Assembly: GCA_023251195.1 (NCBI GenBank)
Contig: JAHEZG010000066.1
Coordinates: 1-13,031 of the forward strand
Length of the DNA: 13,031 nt
DNA from: Chitinophagaceae bacterium
Lineage (GTDB): Bacteria; Bacteroidota; Bacteroidia; Chitinophagales; UBA10324
Direction of reading: 5' to 3'
Under the pieces are notes generated by a model, which saw only the letters and a program-made list of their open reading frames with translations, was not told the DNA's origin and did not search any database. The stretch's first letter is position 1. Every line of letters begins with the position of its first letter. The position numbers and the translations under genes are program-made. Below are positions 1 to 5,598 of this stretch, in pieces.

Positions 1-92
1 AATAAAATCAGTACTTCATTCGCATAATTCAGCAACAACTTTTTCGTTATCATTTCAATTGAATGAATACTCAACACTAACAATTGAATGTT

Positions 93-677
93 ATGGACGA
101 ACTTAATTTATTGAAACAGGAAATTGAAAAGAAGGATAAGATCATTGCGGTCTTGTTAGATAAGATTGCTTCCATGCACGACAAACACATAAATCCGCAG
201 CAAGGGATTGGTAATAATGAACTGCACAATGAGCATCAGTCAGAACAGATTGTTAAAAGTGACGCCAATAATTCAAATCCATTACTTGAGATTGGTATTA
301 TTCAATTGAATAATACCAATCCTCAACAACAGACAGGTAATAGTGAAGCCGATAATTCCAATCTGATACAAGAGATTGGAATTATTGAAATGAATACTTC
401 GAATTCGATGGTGTTACAGCGCGAAATAAAAAAACGGTTCGCCATCAGCAGCAAGAAAAGAACATTAAGGAGCACCGCGAATGTGATGCTTTACCTTCAT
501 AACCATCCGGTGGCAACACGGCAAGAACTGACTAAAGCCGCAGCATTATCTGCAGCCGGTTTTGCAAAACATTTTCTGCGACTTCGCAATAAGGGTTTGT
601 TAAAAAAGCTATCGTGGAAAGAATATGCCCTCACCGAAAATTCCAAAGCGATATTGAAGAAGGTGTTTGGAAAATGA
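93..677 (+). CDS. Coiled-coil / tandem-repeat / winged-helix protein, function unknown
   Basis: A 194-residue protein with three parts. Residues 4-31 are heptad-like and charged (LLKQEIEKKDKIIAVLLDKI), as in a short coiled coil. Residues 39-108 are an Asn/Gln-rich stretch of five 14-residue tandem repeats. Residues ~115-194 look like a winged helix-turn-helix: a helical pair around VATRQELTKAAALSAAGFAKHFLRL (quoted in part), then a basic turn and a wing ending EYALTENSKAIL. I infer DNA binding from the last part only; no specific family is certain. The start is taken at ATG 93. A TTG at 84 would add three residues and has no support. A DUF559 nuclease gene follows 29 bp downstream on the same strand. 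The last ~20 codons recur at 1250-1312, beyond that nuclease gene. Confidence 0.75.
   Translation: MDELNLLKQEIEKKDKIIAVLLDKIASMHDKHINPQQGIGNNELHNEHQSEQIVKSDANNSNPLLEIGIIQLNNTNPQQQTGNSEADNSNLIQEIGIIEMNTSNSMVLQREIKKRFAISSKKRTLRSTANVMLYLHNHPVATRQELTKAAALSAAGFAKHFLRLRNKGLLKKLSWKEYALTENSKAILKKVFGK
207..416 (+). repeat. Five 42-bp (14-codon) degenerate tandem repeats inside the winged-helix gene
   Basis: Each unit is exactly 14 codons. The pattern is roughly [IT]-G-x-x-E-[LAM]-x-N-[ST]-N-P-x-x-[QE]. Examples are IGNNELHNEHQSEQ, IGIIQLNNTNPQQQ, TGNSEADNSNLIQE and IGIIEMNTSNSMVL. The preceding 14 residues (IASMHDKHINPQQG) share the end of the pattern and may be a sixth, decayed unit. The repeats form a linker between the coiled coil and the winged helix. 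Confidence 0.8.
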
Positions 678-706
678 AAAAGAAAAATGAGTATTAACTT
701 CATTCA

Positions 707-1081
707 ATGAAAACTCCGCTTGAACTTGCAAGAAAGCTAAGAAAGAATCCAACCCTGGAAGAAGACCGCCTTTGGCAACTATTGCGTCGCAAGCAATTGA
801 AAGGATATAAATTTTACCGACAACATCCATTCGTTTATAAAAGTATTAACAAACAGGACTCGTTTTTTATTCTTGACTTTTTCTGTCACTCACACAAATT
901 AGTTGTGGAACTCGACGGGGGAATTCATAAATTAAAAACTGAAGAAGATGCAGCACGCGATTTTATTTTATCAGAATTCGAAATCAAAACAATGCGAATT
1001 CAGAATGAAGAATTCAATAAAGTAAGTGATGAAGTGATTCTTCAAAAGATATTGAGAGCGCTTGAAGGAAATTTAATCTGA
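707..1081 (+). CDS. DUF559 domain protein, PD-(D/E)XK-like endonuclease
   Basis: A 124-residue single-domain protein of the DUF559 family, related to very-short-patch-repair-type endonucleases. The family opening is clear (ARKLRKNPTLEEDRLWQLLR, then GYKFYRQHPF). The core strand pair carries the likely metal ligands: Asp57 in FILDFF, then Glu68 and Asp70 in LVVELDGGIH, with His74 after them. The end resembles the usual 'V-L-R-F-x-N-x-E-V' strand as MRIQNEEF. The length is normal for the stand-alone form, and nothing looks broken. These genes are commonly found as solitary, mobile-looking singletons; substrate and role are not established. It starts at ATG 707, 29 bp after the winged-helix gene. 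GC-rich palindromes lie 29 bp downstream, followed by an orphan tail of a winged-helix gene, so it may belong to a small insertion rather than a resident operon. Confidence 0.85.
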   Translation: MKTPLELARKLRKNPTLEEDRLWQLLRRKQLKGYKFYRQHPFVYKSINKQDSFFILDFFCHSHKLVVELDGGIHKLKTEEDAARDFILSEFEIKTMRIQNEEFNKVSDEVILQKILRALEGNLI

Positions 1082-1109
1082 CACGAACATTTAGCAAACT
1101 CTCCCCTAT

Positions 1110-1200
1110 CCCCTCCCTTTGTGGAAGGGAGGGGAACAGACGCGAAAAATTTGACGCTGACGAAACGAAACCACTTCGTCCCTCCCCAGTGAGGGAGGGA
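1110..1200. repeat. GC-rich palindromic repeat cluster downstream of the DUF559 gene
   Basis: Three stem-loops lie in 91 bp of otherwise AT-rich DNA. The first is 1110-1134: arms CCCCTCCCTT and AAGGGAGGGG (10 bp), loop 5. The inner one is 1159-1180: arms GACGAA and TTCGTC, loop 10. The last is 1179-1200: arms TCCCTCCC and GGGAGGGA (8 bp), loop 6. The two outer hairpins share the CCCTCCC/GGGAGGG core and could also pair with each other. The layout (outer hairpin, inner hairpin, outer hairpin) resembles the composite repeats around the RAYT gene further along. Similar runs near DUF559 genes elsewhere are my recollection and have not been checked. Confidence 0.7.
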
Positions 1201-1249
1201 ATTGTTTAGCTAACGCAATAGGTTTAGTTGTAGAGGGAGAGTTGAATTA

Positions 1250-1312
1250 GAATATGCCCTCACCGAAAATTCCAAAGCCATTCTTTACAGGGCGTATGGA
1301 AAATATAAATGA
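1250..1312 (+). pseudogene. Orphan 3' tail of a winged-helix gene like the one at 93-677
   Basis: Twenty codons plus a TGA stop with no start or upstream part. Bases 1249-1278 are identical to 620-649 in the intact gene (30 of 30). The translation then runs EYALTENSKAIL-YRAYGKYK against EYALTENSKAIL-KKVFGK in the intact gene. Homology stops abruptly at the left edge, where the sequence becomes unrelated. It is the remnant of a second member of the same family or a displaced original tail. It cannot be expressed as a protein by itself. Confidence 0.8.
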
Positions 1313-1428
1313 AAAATGAAAATTTGTTTTAGTAAAGGAATATTTTATTTCTCCTTTTTTGATTAAAATAATTTTATGAAAGAAAAAATCTATGATGAAT
1401 TGTGATAAAATCCTAAACAATAAGAAAA

Positions 1429-1863
1429 TTATATCCTTCTACCTATATAATAATTTGCAGAGGCTAAACCTGTTCCTACAGAAAAGTTTATGCTGTCAGA
1501 AGAGACAAACCCTCCAAATCCATTCGGTGAAGAATCATATAATTTTCCATCGGAATCAATTCCCCATTTGCAAAAAATAGTATCATTATTCATTATGATA
1601 CCTTGAAACATAATTGCTGGAAACTTTTGTTCATATAAAAAGCTATTCATGCTATCATGCAATTCATAACTAAACTTAGCATTCATAATATAGGTAGTAT
1701 CAAAATGTAACCCATATTGGGTATGGTGTTTTGTTCGGTATTGGAGAATGAAATTTCCCTGATAGTTATCTCTGAAATCCGAAATGACAGGCTTCTCCTT
1801 CTTGCAATTGAAAAAGGTTATAAAGGACAACAACATTAATAAGAGCAATAGAGTTTTTTTCAC
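1429..1863 (-). CDS. Small outer-surface or periplasmic lipoprotein, function unknown
   Basis: A 144-residue protein with a type II signal peptide: two lysines, a hydrophobic run TLLLLLMLLSFITFF, then a lipobox-like FFNC with Cys20 followed by KKEK. The GTG at 1863 is chosen as the start because it places Lys-Lys and the hydrophobic core at the N-terminus. A TTG at 1887 would add eight residues in front. The mature part contains YQGNFILQY and a run of alternating polar and hydrophobic strands, consistent with a small beta-rich domain of the kind common in Bacteroidota lipoproteins. No family is recognised. It has no close same-strand partner: an orphan receptor-gene tail lies upstream and unannotated AT-rich DNA downstream. 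Confidence 0.7.
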   Translation of the reverse strand: MKKTLLLLLMLLSFITFFNCKKEKPVISDFRDNYQGNFILQYRTKHHTQYGLHFDTTYIMNAKFSYELHDSMNSFLYEQKFPAIMFQGIIMNNDTIFCKWGIDSDGKLYDSSPNGFGGFVSSDSINFSVGTGLASANYYIGRRI

Positions 1864-1987
1864 AAGAAAACTATAAATGGTATCCAAAGATAAAATTTTT
1901 ATACCTAACTTAATAAAAATTTATCCAACTGATTAAATAAATTTAAAATCTATGCTTGCCACATTCTTCTATCAAGAAACCTACTTT

Positions 1988-2077
1988 CTAAAAATCTATC
2001 CTGTAATAAAACAAAGGCAACCGCCCCAACTGGTAATCGTAACGAATGGGTGATGCGGTGGCATCGAAATTATCGGG
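1988..2077 (-). pseudogene. Orphan 3' tail (29 codons plus stop) of a TonB-dependent receptor gene
   Basis: These 90 bases match the last 90 bases of the intact receptor gene (3038-3127) at 84 positions, in the same orientation. The six differences are all silent, so both copies encode the same 29 residues (ending LGRLPLFYYRIDF). The match ends sharply at 2077, and six bases later the first palindrome of the left composite repeat begins. Silent-only divergence indicates that the source was a working coding sequence until recently. It is a fragment without a start. Confidence 0.9.
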
Positions 2078-2082
2078 TCAAG

Positions 2083-2196
2083 AGAAGTTCCACTTTTCTT
2101 TTTAAAGTGGAACTTCTAAGTAGCGGAAAATAATTTGCGAAAGAAAAATTTATCGTCGCAAGAGAAGTTCCACTTTAAAAAGAAAAGTGGAACTTC
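2083..2196. repeat. Left REPIN: two inverted 33-nt palindromes with a 47-nt spacer
   Basis: Hairpin one is 2084-2116 with arms GAAGTTCCACTTT and AAAGTGGAACTTC (13 bp) and loop TCTTTTT. One more A-T pair at 2083/2117 extends the stem. Hairpin two, 2164-2196, is its exact reverse complement, with loop AAAAAGA. The spacer 2117-2163 holds an inner stem TTGCGA (2135-2140) with TCGCAA (2156-2161). The composite can therefore fold as three small hairpins or as one long one. Confidence 0.95.
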
Positions 2197-2247
2197 GGGT
2201 TTTGCGAATAGAACTTCTGTTTTTCTAAAAAGTGGAACTTCGGGTTT
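2184..2247. repeat. Half-REP: 19-bp direct repeat at the left edge of the RAYT gene
   Basis: AAAGTGGAACTTCGGGTTT occurs at 2184-2202 (the right arm of hairpin two plus flank) and again at 2229-2247, 45 bp apart. The second copy has no matching left arm, so it is a decayed or partial fifth REP. It lies eight bases from the RAYT stop codon. Confidence 0.85.
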
Positions 2248-2254
2248 CTCGATT

Positions 2255-2869
2255 TCAATCCTCAATTATCAACTCATTTATTTCTTTCATGCTTTGCATT
2301 TCGCTGTGAAATTTTTTATAAATGTCTTTATCTCCAAACCAATCGAGCACTTCGTGTTTGAAAAGTTTACTCGGTTTATCTGATAGAATTCTTTCATAAG
2401 AACTGTAACGATAATCTCTGAAGTCATTGCATATCTGATGCGATTGCGGATTTGCGTGAATATACCAAATGAGTTTGCTGAAGTAATGTTGATTGTTCAC
2501 CTCTTTCCGTTTAAAGTTTTTTTGAAACAAACTTCCAGTTCTCGGCTCTTGATTATTAATGGCTTTCGCATACGATGTAAATAATCTTCTGAATTGTTCG
2601 CTTACAATTTCATTTGCATTTACCAGTGTTTGTTTTCCTTTCCTTAAAGTAATTTTTTCATTTTCAAAATCTTTTATCCTGACAAGTAAATGGAAATGAT
2701 TCGGCAATAAACAATAAGCGAAAGTATCGAGGTACTCACTCAGGAAAGTATCGAAGCGACGAAGGAAAAAGAAATAGTTTTCTTCATTGTAAAATAAATT
2801 ATCACCATTATTTCCACGGTTATAAATATGATAGTAGCGATTTGAAATAAGTGGTTGATGAAAATTCAT
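2255..2869 (-). CDS. REP-associated tyrosine transposase (RAYT, Y1 HUH family)
   Basis: A 204-residue protein of the IS200-like Y1 transposase superfamily, RAYT branch. Family marks in order are YYHIYNRG (12-19), the metal-binding HUH motif as HFH (58-60) in YCLLPNHFHLLVR, the probable nucleophile Tyr100 in LFTSYAKAINN, then GSLFQKNFKRK (112-122) and YIHANP. The catalytic residues are intact. RAYTs nick and rejoin single-stranded DNA at REP hairpins. They are usually single-copy and vertically kept, unlike ordinary insertion sequences. The start is ATG 2869. Composite palindromes of matching type lie on both sides, which makes them its likely substrate. The gene points the same way as the receptor gene upstream, so it may get read-through transcription across the right-hand hairpins. 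Confidence 0.92.
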   Translation of the reverse strand: MNFHQPLISNRYYHIYNRGNNGDNLFYNEENYFFFLRRFDTFLSEYLDTFAYCLLPNHFHLLVRIKDFENEKITLRKGKQTLVNANEIVSEQFRRLFTSYAKAINNQEPRTGSLFQKNFKRKEVNNQHYFSKLIWYIHANPQSHQICNDFRDYRYSSYERILSDKPSKLFKHEVLDWFGDKDIYKKFHSEMQSMKEINELIIED

Positions 2870-2900
2870 GAAATGAAATTAATTTTTTTTCGTGACGAAC

Positions 2901-3013
2901 GAAGTTCCACTTTTCCTTTTAAAGTGGAACTTCTAATTAGCAGTAACAGATTTGCGAAAGAAATATTTGTCATCGCAAGAGAAGTTCCACTTTAAAAAGA
3001 AAAGTGGAACTTC
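2901..3013. repeat. Right REPIN: second copy of the composite palindrome
   Basis: It has the same 33 + 47 + 33 layout as the left copy and lies in direct orientation to it. The palindromes are at 2901-2933 (loop TCCTTTT) and 2981-3013 (loop AAAAAGA, identical to 2164-2196). Across 113 positions 103 match the left copy. Nine of the ten differences are in the spacer, and the inner TTGCGA/TCGCAA stem is kept. It begins 31 bp upstream of the RAYT start and ends 24 bp from the receptor stop codon, so it could also act as a 3'-end hairpin for the receptor transcript. Confidence 0.95.
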
Positions 3014-3037
3014 GACTTCCGCGAAAAGAAAATACCT

Positions 3038-5479
3038 CTAAAAATCTATTCGGTAATAAAACAGCGGCAACCGCCCCAACTGGTAATCGTAACGAATGGG
3101 TGATGCAGTTGCATCGAAATTATCGGGCGCATAAGTGAGCTTCAGAATATTTTTTGTGTCGAACAGGTTCACAATATCCAAACCGATTTCGTGCGATACT
3201 TTTTTTCCATTGATGCGGTAATTGATTTTTAAATCGGCGCGGAAGTAAGAAGGCAATTGCAAAGTGTTACGCGATGAATCAATGTACACAATGTCTTTCT
3301 GATAAACAGAAGCAGCGGTGTCAACCGGTCCGTACAAGCGACCACCGGCAACCGTGATTTTTGTACTCAACTGCAAGGCGTGTTTGTTTTTGAAAACAAA
3401 CTCTTTCGCCAGAATTCCATTGGCTGCATACTGTCCGTCGAAATCGGTGCGGCGCTGCACACCATCGCTGCCTTTGTAATTCGATTCGAACATGGAGAGT
3501 GTTACAAGGAAGTAATAATTTTTACTAAAACCTTTTTCGAGCGTGAACTCCAAACCATAATTCTGCCCGGTGCCTTTGTTTTCCAGTGTATCAGGAAAGA
3601 AACGGGAGAAGCCCGCACCCGAATTCACCAATGAAAAAGAAGAAGGTCGAAGTGTAACAGGCACATCGAAAAGATATTGGTAGTATGCTTCAGTTTTAAA
3701 ATATAAATGTTTGCCGAAGAGTTTGTCGTAAGAAATAACAGCGTGATAACTTTTCGTTAATCCCATATCATGATTGTATTCGTGCGCCACGCCATTGCTG
3801 AAATCGGGACTGTAGAAATACAAGTAAGTATTCTGAATCTGACTATGCATCCCTAAACCGATATTGAGCGACTGATTGTTTTTCATTTCGTACTTCATGC
3901 CGGTGCGCGGCTCCACTGGCGACAGCGCATTTCCCAATGAAAAATACAGCGCATGCAAACCGATATTAAATGTCAGTGCATCATTGGGTTTGTAATGAAT
4001 CTGAAAATAAGGTTGAATGAGGTTTGCCATTTCGTGCGCATCCCATCGTTTGTAGAATTGATAATAAAGCGGAGAGAGTGTATCAATGCTGCGGATGCTA
4101 TCAAGAAAAGTAAAAAAGTAAGTATCAATGTTGAATCCTGTTTTGAACGAGAGGTGATTATTAATCCGGTTGGTTAAGTACCACGCAGCAGAAGCTTTAT
4201 CCTGATTAAAATTATAACCGAGCAGATGTTGCAGACTATCTAAAACAAAAACACTGTCAACTGTTACATGCCGGTACACGAGTTCGTGATGCGCGTTTTC
4301 ATTTTCGTTTTGATACATTAAAGTGAACTTCGAAAATAAATTCTGATTGAATGCTTTGTTCAGACTGAAACCCACCACGCCCATTTGCGAGGCGAAGTAT
4401 TGGTCGCGGTCGTTCTCGCCATAAATATTGCGGATTGGTTTTTTCTGTTCGCTGATGAGAATGGCAACTTTACTTATGCCGCCCACTCCAAACACAGAAA
4501 AGTTTGCATTTCCTTTCATAGGAAAATTTAAACGGAACGAACCATCCTGGTAATGTGGCACGGCATCAGTTCCGATTTCAATTCCGAGTGCGCTGAATAA
4601 AGCGAGGGTACTGTAACGGTAAGTAACGAGGTAAGTGGATTTACTTTTTTTACTGAATGGTCCTTCCGCTAAAACTTCAGTACCGAGAAAACCAAATTGT
4701 CCGCTGAACTCGTGCTTCTCATTATTTCCGTTTCGCAATTTTAAATCGAACGCACCGGCAATGGAGTTTCCCAACTCAGCAGGAAAAGCGCCGGTATAAA
4801 AATCAGAGTTCGCTAAAATTTTATTATTGAGAATAGAAACCGGTCCGCCCGCAGTGCCGGGAATATTAAAATGATTAGGATTGAAAATATCCACTCCTTC
4901 CAATCGCCACAAAACACCCGAAGGCGAATTGCCGCGCACCACAATATCGTTGCGCGAATCATCCGCACCTTGCACACCGGCGAAGTTACTTGCCATGCGC
5001 GCAGGGTCACCGCGACTGCCTGCATATCGATTGGTTTCTTCAATGGAAAAAGTGCGCGTGCTAACAGTACTCATTTCGTTGCTGCTTTGTCCGGTCTTGT
5101 TTGCGCTCACTACAATCTCTTCGATATTTTTTGCGCTTGATTCAAGATGAACATCAATCACCGATTCTTTTCCCGATGAAAGAATTATATCGCGAACGAA
5201 CCCTTCAATGTATCCGACATAAGTAATGTGCAGTGAATACCTGCCCACTGCAATTTCATCGAAACGATAGTTCCCGTTTTCATCAGAATAATTTCCTTTT
5301 ACAACAGTGCTGTCCTTCATCAATAAAACAGTTGCACCTGTTAATGGAAAATTACTTTCTGCATCATACACAATTCCGCGAATGGTTTGAGTCGGAGCTT
5401 GCGCAAATGATTTTGTGTTGTTGGTCAAAAGACCAACAAAGGCAAAAACTAAAATGAAGAGCGTGCAGAATTTTTTCAT
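3038..5479 (-). CDS. TonB-dependent outer-membrane receptor with carboxypeptidase-regulatory-like N-terminal domain
   Basis: An 813-residue protein. Residues 1-26 are a Sec signal peptide (MKKFCTLFILVFAFVGLL, then ...SFA before QAP). Residues ~33-115 form a carboxypeptidase-D regulatory-like beta sandwich (TIRGIVYDAESNFPLTGATV ... GNYRFDEIAVGRYSLHITYVGY), the usual N-terminal extension of Bacteroidota receptors. A plug domain follows (~140-250: RMASNFAGVQGADDSRNDIV and RGNSPSGVLWRLEGVDIFNP), then a beta barrel to a C-terminal Phe (YYRIDF), as outer-membrane insertion requires. It imports an unknown ligand using TonB energy. No SusD-like partner is seen, so a glycan role is not supported. A TonB-C-domain gene lies ~1.3 kb upstream on the same strand. 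The last 90 bp are duplicated at 1988-2077. A Sec-type start at ATG 5479 fits. Confidence 0.92.
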   Translation of the reverse strand: MKKFCTLFILVFAFVGLLTNNTKSFAQAPTQTIRGIVYDAESNFPLTGATVLLMKDSTVVKGNYSDENGNYRFDEIAVGRYSLHITYVGYIEGFVRDIILSSGKESVIDVHLESSAKNIEEIVVSANKTGQSSNEMSTVSTRTFSIEETNRYAGSRGDPARMASNFAGVQGADDSRNDIVVRGNSPSGVLWRLEGVDIFNPNHFNIPGTAGGPVSILNNKILANSDFYTGAFPAELGNSIAGAFDLKLRNGNNEKHEFSGQFGFLGTEVLAEGPFSKKSKSTYLVTYRYSTLALFSALGIEIGTDAVPHYQDGSFRLNFPMKGNANFSVFGVGGISKVAILISEQKKPIRNIYGENDRDQYFASQMGVVGFSLNKAFNQNLFSKFTLMYQNENENAHHELVYRHVTVDSVFVLDSLQHLLGYNFNQDKASAAWYLTNRINNHLSFKTGFNIDTYFFTFLDSIRSIDTLSPLYYQFYKRWDAHEMANLIQPYFQIHYKPNDALTFNIGLHALYFSLGNALSPVEPRTGMKYEMKNNQSLNIGLGMHSQIQNTYLYFYSPDFSNGVAHEYNHDMGLTKSYHAVISYDKLFGKHLYFKTEAYYQYLFDVPVTLRPSSFSLVNSGAGFSRFFPDTLENKGTGQNYGLEFTLEKGFSKNYYFLVTLSMFESNYKGSDGVQRRTDFDGQYAANGILAKEFVFKNKHALQLSTKITVAGGRLYGPVDTAASVYQKDIVYIDSSRNTLQLPSYFRADLKINYRINGKKVSHEIGLDIVNLFDTKNILKLTYAPDNFDATASPIRYDYQLGRLPLFYYRIDF

Positions 5480-5562
5480 TCACTAAATATTTGAATGCGA
5501 AAAGTAATAAGATATAATAACAGATGCGATTGACTTATGTCAGATAAATTTTCGAATTGTAT

Positions 5563-5586
5563 TTCCATCCATTGAGTGGGATGGAA
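5563..5586. promoter_or_regulatory. 8-bp inverted repeat between membrane protein gene and receptor gene
   Basis: Arms TTCCATCC (5563-5570) and GGATGGAA (5579-5586) enclose an 8-nt loop. It begins 12 bases past the membrane protein's stop codon and lies 84-107 bases upstream of the receptor start. There is no good U-run on the minus strand, so it is a poor intrinsic terminator. An operator or leader hairpin for the receptor gene is equally possible. Confidence 0.35.
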
Positions 5587-5598
5587 CTTTTAAAATCA

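Larger units (their letters stand above)
2078..3037 (-). mobile_element. REPIN-RAYT module (REP-associated tyrosine transposase with flanking inverted-REP pairs)
   Basis: The module consists of the transposase gene at 2255-2869 flanked on both sides by composite palindromic repeats in direct orientation, about 700 bp apart. Each composite has two REP-like palindromes that are reverse complements of each other, which is the REPIN arrangement described for RAYT systems. The outer borders are placed where the homology to the receptor gene tail ends on the left and where the receptor stop codon begins on the right. The borders are inferred; no target-site duplication is obvious. Confidence 0.75.

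Noticed and set aside
56..90. 10-bp direct repeat CAATTGAATG at 56-65 and 81-90 upstream of the first gene
   Set aside because: It is short, AT-rich and isolated. There is no promoter box or known operator around it to make it more than a coincidence.
1392..1580. 62-residue plus-strand open frame
   Set aside because: It overlaps the 3' half of the lipoprotein gene antisense and has no recognisable domain or signal. The lipoprotein has a clear signal peptide and lipobox.
2083..3013. Possible CRISPR-like array because of repeated 33-nt units with 47-nt spacers
   Set aside because: Only two units occur on each side, in inverted orientation. The spacers are similar to each other, not unique, and no cas genes are present. 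The RAYT gene explains the repeats.
4320..4332. AAAGTGAACTTCG inside the receptor gene resembling a REP arm
   Set aside because: It lacks one base of the arm, has no matching opposite arm, and encodes ordinary barrel sequence. Chance similarity is the simpler explanation.
4871..5150. Two overlapping 89-residue plus-strand open frames within the receptor gene
   Set aside because: They are antisense shadows of the plug-domain coding region, without any family resemblance.
5480..5560. Promoter for the receptor gene (TACTTTTC near the start)
   Set aside because: The -7-like box lacks the final G and no TTG lies 19-21 bases upstream, so the call is too weak to list.
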